64,000 bases of DNA, taken from Symbiodinium natans. Lineage: Eukaryota > Sar > Dinophyceae > Suessiales > Symbiodiniaceae. The position numbers were made by a program, and so were the translations under genes. The stretch lies in NCBI GenBank assembly GCA_905221605.1, contig CAJNDS010001236.1:366001-430000 (forward strand), read 5' to 3'. Below the pieces are notes generated by a model, which saw only the letters and a program-made list of their open reading frames with translations, was not told the DNA's origin and searched no databases. Each line of letters begins with the position of its first letter. Within the stretch, counting starts at the first letter, position 1. Positions 1-12,500 of the stretch are shown here, in pieces.

Positions 1-345
1 CTTCAAGCGAGAGCCGCCTGGCCCATGTGTGCGGTTTAGGAGTTAACGAGATTATGGGCGTTCGGGATTCCGGAGTCTTAGGGTTCAGTTCTTTAGTTCT
101 TAGGTTTTGTTTTTTAGTTTTCTTTCTTTCTTTTTCTATTTCTATTTTCTTTTCACTTCTTTTCGTTTTTTGTTATTTTACTTTTCTTTCCTTTCTTTCT
201 TGCTCCCTCTCTCTCGCTCTCTTGTCTGGCGCTCCACTGAGGACCGAGCTCTGCGTCGTCTTCGACGTGGAGCATTGGAGGGTGGAGGCGGCGGGAGGCC
301 GTGCGCGGAACTCAAAGGTGCGCCCGAGGGGACTCTTTTGAGGGG

Positions 346-394
346 GTTTAGGGTTTTTAGGGTTTATGGTTTAGGGTTTAGGGTTTAGGGTTTA
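346..394 (+). repeat. TTTAGGG tract
   Basis: About seven units, some missing bases; upstream of the first candidate exon. Confidence 0.9.
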
Positions 395-534
395 AGGGAA
401 TCTGGGCAGAGAGGCCCCAGAAGTTCTCCTTAACAGTCCCCTGGGTCCCCTGCACAACTGAGAGCCCCAAGCCCCTGAGCCCCCGGAAACCACCTAAAAC
501 TTGTCAAAAAACATTCTCGCTTTCGAGCCGACAG

Positions 535-576
535 GTGGGCAGCATCACCCTCCAGTCTTTCCTGCCGGTGGTGCAG
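535..576 (+). CDS. glucan synthase candidate exon (SITLQSFLPVVQ)
   Basis: A 42-nt open stretch follows AG at 533-534 and reads VGSITLQSFLPVVQ. A GA donor at 577 would leave phase 0, matching the next exon. A TTTAGGG tract follows from about 610. The stretch has no strong family motif, so its membership rests on position and phase only. Confidence 0.35.
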
Positions 577-3500
577 GAGTGCCTCGGTGCGCGAACCTTG
601 GGGAATTCTGGTTTAGGTTTAGGGTTTAGGGTTTAGGGTTTAGGGTTTAGGGTTTAGGGTTTAGGGTTTAGGGTTTAGGGTGCCTGTTTACTCGAGCCGT
701 GGCCCGTGGTGCGCTTGTGCCTTTCGTTTCGGGGACTGGTTCTCTGATGATCCCCATGGAGCGAAAACAGGCTATCACGAATCCTCGTTGCTTCCACGTT
801 ACTGGGGAATCCAGAACCCGAGGCGCTTGAGCTTCTTCACGGCCTCGCTTCGCAGCCTCCTCCGGTCATCGGAGAAGTATGGCCGCCGGCTGAGTGAGGT
901 TGTGTTCAAGTTTATCCGCTTTGTGTTGCCAGGATTTGGGAGCTTAGGGGGACCTTGGCAAACAAGAAACTTGGCATCTGGAAGCTCGGGTTTCAGATGG
1001 TTTCAGAGTTTGAGTGCGTATGTCAGGATGCTGTGAGCCTCGAGAAGCTGCCAAAAACCGAAACCTAAGAATCTTCAGCTCACCCAAGAAAGCCCTAAAC
1101 CCTAGACCCTAAACCCTACTCCTCAACTTGGGGTGATGGGTAAACCTGGATCCAAGACCAAGTATCAACCCGAAGTAACCCGAAGCACCGGCTGCAAGCC
1201 TTCAAGGAACTTGGGGTCGTGATGGGGCGACGCTGCCTACACTGCCTCAACCGAAAAAAAAACTGCCTAGGCCTAAACCCCTTCGCACCCCACATGCACC
1301 TGAAACCCCCCCTAGTTGTCCTCAAGCCGATGCAAACCCCACACGCAAGCCTCACTTCCAAAGGGATCCGTGCGGGCATCGACACGCTTCTGGATAGCCA
1401 CATCGGCAACGTGCCCTCCCTGACGCAGGCGCTGGAGAGCGCCGGAGAGCGCTTGGAGCTAGCCTAAAAAACCTTGCAGTCTGAGTCTACTCGACTCCCC
1501 AAAGTCTCAACACCCCCCAATGGAATTTCAGGTATCCAACTCTCTAACGCTAAGGCTGTTGAAGCGAGGCCCAGACAAAACGTCAACTAGACCTGAGCGC
1601 CAAAAACTTTGCAACCTATCAAACCAGCGGCCTCTGCGCCAGGTCATCCCCTGCTACAACGAGACGGTGATTTTAAGCAAGCAGTTCCTGCAAGATGTGG
1701 CTTGGCGCTAGGGACTTGAGGACCGGCTGGTGGGGCTCAAAGCTTCAGGTTCAGAGTTTGGGTTTCGGGTTTTAGGGTTTAGGGTTTAGGGTCTCGGGTT
1801 TCGGGTTTAGGTTTTAGGGTTTAGGGTTTAGAGTACGCCTTTACCCCTGTCCACCCTAAGTCGATACACGCCATGGAAGAAAGCGCGGGAAGTGTCGGGG
1901 ACGTGAGGGAACGCCCGCATGTGCGGGGTGGTGCGCGCAGCCACGGAGGTTGCGAGGTGAGCACAAGCAAGGGATGTCGCTCGAGCAACCATCGCGCACC
2001 AGGTTCATGGAAACCCGCAAGGTTTAGGGTTTAGGGTTTGGGGTTTAGGGATTGGGGTTTAGGGTTTAGGGTTTAGGGGCGGGAAGAGTTTGAAGGGACC
2101 CTGGTCGTCAACACCTAGGATGGACTTTGGCAACATTGACTTGCGCACCCTTCAGCACTAACTAACTATCTAACTGTCTAACTACAAAGCAGTACCCATG
2201 CACAACTTGTATATTTCATTCTTATGTTTTTCAAACTGACATATATATATATATATGTATGGTAAGCTTTAGCTAGTCGCGTTTCTAATGTAGTTTGACA
2301 ACAACATAAGTGGTGTACTGTCGCGAACGTTGCTTCCTTCGTTCTGATGTTTTCCAACCGAAGACCGCACCACGAGGGCCCGAGGAGCAAGGGTCCTGCT
2401 GACCAGACCCGTGAAGGGTTTAGAGTTGAGAGTTTTTACAGAAGGGCCAGCCGCATCCTTTGTACAGAGCCCACCTTTATACAGAACCCACCGAGGGCTT
2501 CGTAAAGCTTCTTTAAAGCGGAGACCCTTCTCGCAGTTTTCGCGCGCTTAGACTTTAGACGCATAGGGACCCGAAGCCTGAATCCGTTAGGATCCAGAAG
2601 ACGAAGCCCTGAGGGGTGCATTCCGAAGCTCCCACATCCCTGAAGAAGCAAAAACCACTAAGAACCTCAACCCCTAAGCCCCGAACCCCTACACCCTCTA
2701 CTGAACAAGGACGACGGGCTGAATAGCAACCTCGCCTTCATCATCTCGCAGTTCCCAGAAGAGTGGCCAGGGCTGTTGGGGGCCGTGATGGAAATTATCT
2801 TGGCCATCCCCCATGTACCCCCCTCCATACCCTGAACCCTAAACTTTAAACCCTAAACTCTAAACCCTAAACCCTAAACCCCATGTGCCCTGCATCACCA
2901 CGTGCTCTGGCCGAGCCCAGGCTTGCTGGGACCACTCGGGGTGGATGACAGGGGTAGGGTTGAGGAGCAAGTTAGAGCACTTGCCCCCCTCAAGCCTCCA
3001 GCCGATCACATCTGGGAGCGGTTTGGGGTTTGGGGGGTTCAAACCCTCAACCCTCAACCCTCACCCCTCACCCCTCAGCCCTCAGCCCTCAACCCTCAGC
3101 CCTCAACCCTCAACCCCTAAACCCTAAACCCTAAACCCTAAACGGGGGGTTATGGACTTCCGAGGTTTTGCTCGGGCGCAGGATTTCAGGACGGTCCTCC
3201 GATGAGCCCTGATCAGCCAGGTGGGCCTTCTTCTGTGAGCGGCACGGCTTCACGAACAAGGACCTGGGGTCTTCTGGGGCTCTGAGAACTTCAGCTTCAG
3301 GGTTTAGGGTTTAGGGTTTAGGGTTAGATTTGAGTTTGCGATTTTGGGAGGGTCTTCGGGTCCCACTCATGGAGCTGGAGCCAGCTGCCAGTGCTCCTTT
3401 TGGGTCAGTAGCACAGCCGTTCCGGAGAGACCCTAGACCCTAAACCCTAAACCCTAAACCCTAAACCCTAAACCCTAAACCCTAAACCCTAAACCCTAAA

Positions 3501-6500
3501 CCCTAAACCCTCAAAGGGCCTAAGCCCTGCATCCTCCGAGCCTTTGAGCTCATCTCTACGGGTGGGGGAAATCGGTTCGGAGCTCTTGAAGCTGTAAGTT
3601 GTTCTAAGCCGGTGTTTCGTTCTTTTCGGTAGTTTTGTGGCGGGGTTCGGTAGGGTTTGTCAGTTTTGGTAGACTTGGTAGGTTTTCGAAGCCTTGTGAC
3701 GAGATGTCAGCTCAACTTGCTTTCCTTTCATCATGGTGGGGTTGGAAGCATCTTCGGATCTTAGTTGACTTGAACGGGCATCCGAATCGCATAGAGTTTG
3801 ATTAGACAAGATCTGGTATATCTTAAGTAGCATCCTTTTAAGATCCCTAGGTAGCCTTTGCTCCAGCAAAGTGGCAAACAAGTTTCGGTTATGCCATGTT
3901 TGTAGACAATCACGAGAGCATGTCACGGGTGTTGTTTTTCATTTCTCCTCTTAAGACAAGCCAGTAGCAGTGATCATACACAGCTGCGCACGACCTCAAG
4001 AACCAATTCCGAGAAGCCTTCGATAAGCAAAGCTTGGGTATGGCCAGCTTTGGGGTCGATGGATGCCCTAGATGTCCACAGGCACACGAGCAAGAACCTG
4101 GGAGTCGGTGAGAACCCCTTGGCAGCCCCAGTGGTACCCATTTACTACCCCTTTTTGTTGGGTTCTGAAATTCCCTGATAAAGTAACCAACCCCCCCAAA
4201 AAAAGGGTGGCCTTATTGTAAGATGGTTACTGGGCTACCAGGACCCTGAGCGTTTTTCCAAAACAAGGTTGAGCCCTCATCCGGTCCTTCTGTCGCCTTG
4301 TCTCTCAATATACCCCATCAACACCTTCAACTTCCTGAAGAAGCTGTGAACCCATACTTTCGTGAACAGGCGTCTTAAGCTCGCTACTGATAAGCCATGC
4401 CAATTTTCCCGACCCTGTCCCAACCAACCATCCACGTCCCACACTTCCCGCCCTAACAGTCAGCGTGGCCCGAAGCCCAAGTCATACGACAAGCCTTGAC
4501 CACCAAACCCTGACATACGGACAGGGCATGCACGATGCCTTCATGGGCCGCAGCGATCACATGCTGAAGCCCGCCTTGGTGATGGAGGCCCGGTGGCTCG
4601 ATGCCAGACCTCAATGGCTGCCGAAGCCCTGAAAGCCCTGACACCCGAAATGGGGGTTCCGAAATTACGGGTACCTCCTTGGGGTCCTTATTATAAGGGA
4701 ATCGTACTCTTTGGGGGACTATATTTGAGGTCCCGTATGGTTTCGTAAACCCCCAAATCCTACATCCTATTCGTAGTCCATAGATGCAATTTCGGCCCGA
4801 CAAGCAGGCCTTGCATGTTCCCTGGACCTCTGAAGCTGTGACGCCCTGAGTCTTGAAAGCTTCGAGTGCAGCAAGACCTGCAGAACCCCTAGTCCCAGAA
4901 ATCTTGAGCGCTCCCTGGCTTTTTGCTCCGTGCTGGAGAACCAGGTAACCGCCGCACATTTCGGCTTGAGATGTGAGGTTGCAAGAATGATCTTGAATGA
5001 TCTTGGAGGCTTCTGCCATAGTGCAGTGGCCGTCTTCCGTCTTTCATTTCTTTCATGCTAGTGTGGGCCACGGCCAAGGAGCCTCTTCCACACTAGCTTC
5101 GTACACCATGCATGCTGCTGCCATGAACTTGGTGGTGGAAAAGGACAATCTTGAAACCAGCTTATCCCAATTTCAGACTGTGCTCCTCTTGGCTTCATGC
5201 ACTGTGACGCTTCTCTCAGCATTGTACCGGTTTATGCTGGAGCGGTGTGATTCTGGAAGGGCCGGAGGGTGGACTGCCCCGAACGAAGCAGTCTCTCCTC
5301 TCTCTCCAGACTCAGACTTCCAACTTAGCAGGCTGCGCCGTGAGAGCCGTGAGCAGTCAGTGCATTCAGACAAGGCCAAGCACGTGAGCCTTACAGGCCA
5401 GAGAGGCCTGTTGGCTTGGTGGACTTGGTGGGTGGACTCGGCAGCCCCTGATGACCTCAGCACACCGAACACAGAGTTTGAAAACCCCCAGCGCAAGCCT
5501 CCGGACTCTTCGCAGTCTGCGTCCCATCGCCAGAAGAAGAAGGTGGTGGCAGCTCAGAGGTTGCGCCGGCTTGAAGCACTGAGCGAGGAAGCCGGCGAAG
5601 CCACGTGCAAAGCAGGTTCGGAGGCGCTCAGCGAGGAAGCCGGCGAAGCCACATGCAAAGCAGGTTCGGAAGGCAGGCAGGATGGGAAGGATGTGCAGGA
5701 TGCGCAGGGAGCCAGGGACTCCGTGGAGAACTTGCCGCAGGTTGTGCCATTTCAGAAGAGGTGCCGGGATCAAGAGCCCGGTTTCGAAGTGCCGCAGGCT
5801 CCAAGCCAGCCGCAGGTGCTGCCCTTCCAAAGGCGCGATCTTGAGGAGCCTGGTGAGTGGACTTCCCCAGAACTGCCGGATGTCCTGCCGTTTCAGAAGA
5901 AGAGCGGCCCTGAGCACCCGGAGCCGCCAGCGGGCATTCCGCCAATGCCATTCCAGAGGAAGCGTGGCGAGGAGGAGAAGGTGAAGAAGGTCGAGAACCT
6001 TGGCCATCTTGGCGGGGATCTGCAGGAGCGGCTCACGGCGCCAGAGCCAAGAGCATGGCCACTGCCGTTCACTGGGAAGTACCCACACCCGCTCGCCGAG
6101 GAAGTCCCGTCGCTGTCTGGGTTGCCCGTGCCTCTCATGGCAACTTTCAGGGATCCTCGCCGGCTCGCAACCAGCGCGGATACACAGCATCCACAGCATC
6201 TCTCGGGCCTGTCCCAAGATGGACGCAAGGACTCTGTGAAGGATTGGGACTTGGATCTGCTTCAAAGGCGCACTCTGGGAGAGCGACCCCCAAATCCCCA
6301 AACCTCTGCTCCCTTGGCCTGGGACCCCATGGGTCTGAACGAGAATGTGCCGGCGTCCGCATTGTGCGCCTCTTTGCGCCTCGCAGCCCTATTGCCAGTG
6401 CCAATGCCTCCGACTCCGTGTCCTCCTCCTGGGCTTCCACCTCCTCCTCCACCAGCACGTTCCTATCTCCCCCTTGGGAACTTTTTTTTTTGAATTTTGT

Positions 6501-9500
6501 TTATATATAAAACCCAAGAGGATATCAAAAATAGTGTTTTTCTTAAGGTTCTAAGGGGAGTATAGGTTCAACCTTGGAGGGCGACAACATCCGGCCACCA
6601 CTGATGCGGCACCTGCGAGAGAGCCTGAGGGAAAGTAACATTCCCTCAGAGCTCAGCGAGAGCAACCCGCTGGTGATACCTAGCATCGGAAGTTTTGGGC
6701 ATCCCGACATGTGCTACCGGCCCTGCGTGTACCTTGAGAAGGGAAGCTGCAAGCGCGAGGCCTTCTGCACGCACTGCCACTTCGACCATGAGAAGACATG
6801 CAAGCTCGCTAAGAACCAAAAGAAGTTCATTGAGACCCAGCTGGACGAGGTGTCTTTGCTGGCGGGGCTGTTGCCCTGCATCCACGCAAAGGCTATTGAA
6901 CGTGGCCTACAGCGGGAGGTGACGAACTTGTGTACTTTGATACGGCGCCGGGTGGAATTTCTCAGCAGCTACCTCAGTGTGCGGGTGGTTCCTGTGGAGC
7001 TGGCGCGCTCGATGCAGCGGCTCTCATTGCACACACTTCTTGGGATTCTCATCCGAAGATCGGACTTTGATCCTGAGTTCATGGATGACCTGACCGTTGC
7101 CGTGGCACAGTTCCGGGCGGCGATTCCGACTTCGCTGCGCTCCATCCGCGACAGCACCCCAGAAGGCGTGCCGGTGAGTACGTTGCCGGTCGCATTGCAA
7201 TGACTTGGTGCTTTGCTGACTGTGGGTGACTGCAGCGGTGCAATTTGAAATTTTGAGGGAACTTTACTACAGAGTCACATTCAGTTTCACTGCAAAACCG
7301 CGGTTTTCCTGACGCGGCCATTGCTGGGACCTGAGCGCAAACCAGCAAGGGCGCACGAACACAAGGAAAACGGCCGCCGGCCAAGTTGGGGAGGGGGGTG
7401 GGCGTTCTGCAAGTCCTGGGCCCTTCCTAAACTGCATCATGGCCAATGTGACACCATCTACAATTTCGGACCGTTTGTTGTAGCTGCTGTAATGCTCAGT
7501 ACTATCTTGACATGGCCTTGGCTTCGGCAGGGTCCCAAGCACAGGCCCGTGAGTTATGACTGCCTCCTATCTCCAGCCTACATCCCACCCGCTTCCTGCT
7601 TAATTTCTGCACCCCCCACAAGCCTCTACGGTTTGCTGACAGGTCCGAATGTGGGCCTCTATGCGCTCGCAGACTGTGGCAAGGCACACGGGTTGACCTC
7701 GCTTGCCGACCTTCAACTTTCGAGGGCGTTCTGCATCATCTCTGCCTCATCATTTGGGATGTGTTCCCTTATGCTAACAGTCCTTAAGAATTCGGGATTA
7801 TAGACCCCCTGTTATAGTCCCTATAAAGGACTGTTAGTAGAGGGGGGAATATCCCAACTCAGGAAATCACTATTCTTTTTGGTAGGGCGGATGACATCGG
7901 CATCCCTGAAGTCTCCTAGAGTCCCTGAGAGCCCCTGAGAGCCCCTGAGAGTCCCTAAATATCCCTAAAGCTCTTAAAGACCCTAAAGCCCCTGAGAGTC
8001 CCTAAAGTCCCTAAAGTCCCTAAAGTCCCTAAAGTCCCTAAAGTCCCTAAAGTCCCTAAAAGCAAAGCCAGGACTGTGGTTGGTGCGATGCAGTACCAGG
8101 AGGCAGGTCTGCTTTTAGAGAGTTGGCTTCCAGTCTGCAGATTCTGCGTGCTTCTGCGGGTGAGCTCGGATTCGAGTCGAGTTTCGGGCGCATGTTCCTT
8201 GTTAATGGATGCTGTTTCTGGTGTTTCTGGTCACCCTCCCGAGTTGAGATGAACAAGCCCTAAGCTCCTGAGCCCCTGGCCCCGAATCTCGAGCGTTTGA
8301 GAGCTTTGCAGAGATTCCCAGACGCACAGCGGTCCAAAGCAACGTGCAGGTCGTGGCAATGCTGCCGAGCGTACAGTCTGCCGAAAATCCGGGGAAGGTG
8401 CCCGGCAGCAAGTTCGAAACCCCAAGCCATCAGGATCCTTAAAACGCCAAAATGCAAAGCCCCTAAACATTCAGACCCCAGGCAGCCCTAAAACATTCTG
8501 ACTCGAGCTGCGCACAAAGCTCCCAGAAACAAAAAACCAAAGCCTCTAAGCCCAAAAGCCTCAGCCGAATGGTTGTTTCCGCTTGCTTGCAGCGCTTGAT
8601 CGCAGGAAAGGAGGGTTAAGTTTAAGGCATGCCCAGCTGTGGATGCAGCGCCTGCTCAAACCCCACACCACAAGCCTCACCCCTTCGGGTTCTAGGCGAG
8701 CGAGTGGTCAGAGGGTTCGCAGCTTCCGCGTAGTGTGCGTGAAAGTCGAGCTTCGATCCTGTAAATCTCGAACCCTGAGTAACCTCTACAATCATTGTAG
8801 TAGTCTAAACTACATCACCCTTTCTGTCTTGATACGAACACGTGCGAAGAAGGCTTCCGGGTTTAGGGTTCAGATGTAGAGTCCAGCATCACGGGCTGCT
8901 GTGCAAACCTCTCTCGGTGCGTCTGGGATCCTGGTGCGCCTGCACCACTTCCGCGATGTTGCTACCCTAAAACCTAAACCCTAAACCCTAAGCCCTAAGC
9001 CCTAAACCCTAAACCCTAAACCCCAAACCCTAAACCCCAAACCCTAAACCCCAAAAACCTGAAACCGAAGTTCCAAACACCGAAGCCAGGAGGCTTCCAT
9101 CTGGTGCACCCCTACAATGTAGGGGCCGCAATAATAATCTCAGGGTTGTTTTTCGCGTATCATAGCTTACCATTTTAGGGTTTAGGGTTTAGGGTTTAAA
9201 GGGATCATAAAGGAAGATCATTAGGTAATTGTTCCGAGCCCTCTGTTACACCTCAGGCTTTGGAAAGCTGCGTGGAGTTGGTGCTGGCGCACCAGACGTA
9301 TGGCAGCAAGGACCGCTTCAGGGGCATTTCCTTATGGTTTCCTTTATCAATATTAGTCCCATGCCTTTGTGGCAGCCTGAATGCCTGAGACCTTCGCGAG
9401 GGTTTAGGGTTTCACCCGGCCTGTGCTGTCCGACTGCTCACGTAGCCGAGCCGTGCAAGCCACAAGCACTTGGCTGCAGACCGTAGGAGCCCAAAACCCC

Positions 9501-12500
9501 AAATCCACAACTCAAGCCTCAACCTCAGGCAGAAACCCTGCAGCCCGGTACGACTACCCCTTTTTCCCTGAGGCCGGTTCTGAGGCAAATGACGAGTCGG
9601 TGCGGCTTCTTGGCCTGCGAGGCTACCTTAGACGGTCAGGTTTAGCATTTGGGGTTAAGGCTGCGTTGCTTGGGGTATCTTCCCTAAGACCTAAACCCTA
9701 AATCCTGAACCGTAAACCCTAAGCCCTAAGCCCTAAGCCCTAAGCCCTAAGCCCTAAGCCCGAAGGCCTAAGCCCTAAGCCCTAAGCCCGAAGCCCTAAG
9801 CCCTAAGCCCTAAAACCCTAAAACCCTAAAACCCTAAACCCTACATGGCTTGCCCAGCGCTCTGACGAGACGGTGGAAGCGTCAGAGGTTTAATTGGGTT
9901 TGGGTTTAGGGTGTAGGGTTTAGAGGTTGTTAATCGTATTTAAAGGTATCAAAGGTATTGAAGGTATCAAAGGTATTAAACGTACTAAAGGTATTAAAGG
10001 TCTTAAAGGTAGTAAATGTATTAAGTAGGTATTACAGGTATTAAAGAAGGTATTCCTGTGCTAAGCTATTGTACTTCTGAGTCGGTCAGGTTGTAGAGCT
10101 GTGGTCAGGGCAGAAGCTTTGTGCTGAGGTACCTGCTCGCCAAATACTGCCACCGGTGCTTTTTCCTGGTCTTCGACTTCGATGTCGCTTCTTGACCTTT
10201 CTGAGCTGCGGTTTAAGGCACATGCGGTTTAGGTGGTTAAGGGTTCGGGTTTGGGTGCTTCGAAAGCTTTTTGGAGGTTTGGGTTTAGTCTGTCATGCGC
10301 CATGAGTATGTTGTGATTCCCTTTCAAATGTGTGAGTCACCTAGACTTATAATATAAGGGTCGGAATAGTTTCGAATAGTATTCCCCTATGGTCCCTTTA
10401 TAATTATGCTATAATAACCCCCCCCCCCCCCGTTCAAAAAAAGAAGCAAACAAGTCTGTTCTAATTGTTATGGCCCCTATATTATCCCAAACCCCGCTTT
10501 TGGAATCTCTTGGGGGTGTTGAGCTTTGTCATCTCTGGGCCAGAGGATGCCATCGTAGGCCGCGACTGGGCACGCTTTCGAAGGGGAAGGGTTGTGAGGG
10601 TTTGGGGTTTAGGGTTCTTGCTAGCGCCATCTTGTCACCATGTACCGATGATTCCGCTGCATACTTAACGCGGCTTGGTTCGAATTGCCTGTGCTATTCT
10701 CCAAGCAAACTTTGCCAGTCTAACGTCCGAAGCCGGCTGAAGTTGATCGCTTCTCTTTGGGGCATATAGGGGTCCTTTCGGGTCTAGGGTTGAGGGTTTA
10801 GGTATCTGCTGAGTTGCGAAAGTTGGCTCCGAGACTTTTCCAAGCCGTCCGCCTTTCGTGATCCTCTGCTCTTGTCAGCATGGCAACTTGGCCCTCCACT
10901 AGTACCCTTTTTCCTTCTTCTTTTTGGGGTTCCTTCTTAACAAGAAGAGGTTTAGGGTTTAGGGTTTAGGGTTTAGGCTTTAGGGTTTAGGCCCCTTTAG
11001 GGTTTAGGGTCTACCAGGGAACCCAGGCAAGCGCTTCGGCTTCGGTCCGCAAGCCAGCAGCAGTTCGGCCACTCGCCGCTTCTCGACTCACAGATGACAA
11101 CTTCCTTCCCAGATTTGCGAGACGTCCAGTATAACCGAACTAATGATAATAACAATAATAATAAAAATAAATACGAATAATGGTAGTAAGAATAAGAATA
11201 ATACTAAATAATACTAGTAGCATGTAGTAGGGCCTTTGGGGTCCCAGTGTACCTCATTGTTAGGCCGCAGACTTTTCCTTGTGCGTGGCTGTTGCTCCAC
11301 CTGCGTGCTAGGTATGTCTGTAGCTAATATTTCAAACGTAGTACAGCATTCAACCGTAAACCCCAAACCCCAAACCCCAAACCCCAATTCCCAATCCCTA
11401 AACCCTAAACCCTAAACCCCAAACCCTAAACCCTAAACCCTAAACCCTAAACCCTAAACCCTAAACCCTAAAGATATCCCCGGTTCTCACACCGAAGCCA
11501 GGTTTTGCTCCTGGGTGTCTTCCTTGCGCGGGCCAAGCCGGGCTTCGACTTCGTTTACTCTGGCAGCATGCACGGAGGAGCAGGACGCACAGAATTTGTG
11601 GGTATGGCCCGCCATGTCTGCGGCAGCAGTTACAAGATTTGTGGGTGAACCAGTGCACGCTCAGCTTTTGTCCCTCCTGCTCAATTTGCCCGCTACACCC
11701 CTCTTCGCTGCTGCATCTCGGCATTCGCGGCTTGTGCCTGCTGGGCACTACTCTGGGCCCTCGTCCGGAAGATCCTCCCAGCATGGAAGCCACGAGGATC
11801 CCTCATGAAGCAGGGAAGGGTGCCCAAGCCACATGCAAGCGAAAGGCTCGCGAATCGTACCAGCTTGACGAGCTCATCCGAGAGCACTTCGCCACAGCCG
11901 CAGGACAAGCCACCGACAATACCACATGCAGATGCAAAGCTCAGGCGTTCCGATTCCCATGTGGCCAAGGAGGTGGCGGCTGATGTGATGGCAGGGGCCT
12001 CGATGCTTCTGGTGGCTCGTGTGTTGGCAAAGGCCTCGGAGCTTCTGCCAGAGAATGAACAGCTCAAGACCCTTGGTGATAAGACTCGCTTGGTCGTCAC
12101 AATCGCTGGAGAGCACAGCACCGGCAAGTCCACAATCATCAATGCAATCTTAGGCGAGAAGAAGTGCCAAACCAGCAATACCCAAGGCACAACAGAAAAG
12201 GTCAATGAGTTCCCCGGCGAGACTGCTGTCGTTGTTGACACTCCCGGACTTGATGCGCCAGACTTCCAAGAGCACGAGGAGCAGGCGTTGAATGCTATCC
12301 GGCGCTCGGATTTTGTGTTCCTCACTGTGCTGGCCAACAAGCCTACCAGTACGGCTGCGGACACCCTTCTCAAGCAGGTTCAGTCTAGCAAGGCTCGGCT
12401 CGTGGTGGTGGTGACGTATTGGGATGCCCTCAAGACGGAAGCAAGCCGGAAGGAATGCAAGGAGCAGGTACGCAAGTTCGTGGAGTCGAGGGGGTTCCCC

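Larger units (their letters stand above)
3514..5030. other. intron interior with two MITEs and no gene recognised
   Basis: Holds a family C element at 4118 and a family B element at 4652. A pair of possible exon-like stretches (NQFREAFDKQSL near 4002 with a GTATGG donor; a GTGAGA donor at 4108) could be missing glucan synthase exons but show no family motif. Confidence 0.4.
7257..9172. other. zinc-finger gene 3' region and intron sequence
   Basis: Includes an alternative reading at 7236-7317 (VQFEILRELYYRVTFSF) that could be a last exon of the zinc-finger gene, the family E MITE at 7754, a 9/10-bp tandem repeat at 7912, and a CCCTAAA tract from 8963. An ORF at 7321-7803 runs into the MITE and is not supported. 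Confidence 0.35.

Noticed and set aside
4453-5019. 188-codon minus-strand ORF
   Set aside because: It runs straight through a family B MITE and overlaps the acceptor region of the zinc-finger gene; no domain and no supporting signals.
5366-6301. 311-codon minus-strand ORF
   Set aside because: Shadow of the zinc-finger gene coding strand in a GC-rich stretch.
7321-7803. 160-codon ORF downstream of the zinc-finger gene
   Set aside because: Its end is inside the family E MITE and its content is unremarkable; probably 3' UTR or intron.
11693-12373. 226-codon minus-strand ORF
   Set aside because: Mirror of the GTPase coding frame, which has clear motifs on the + strand.
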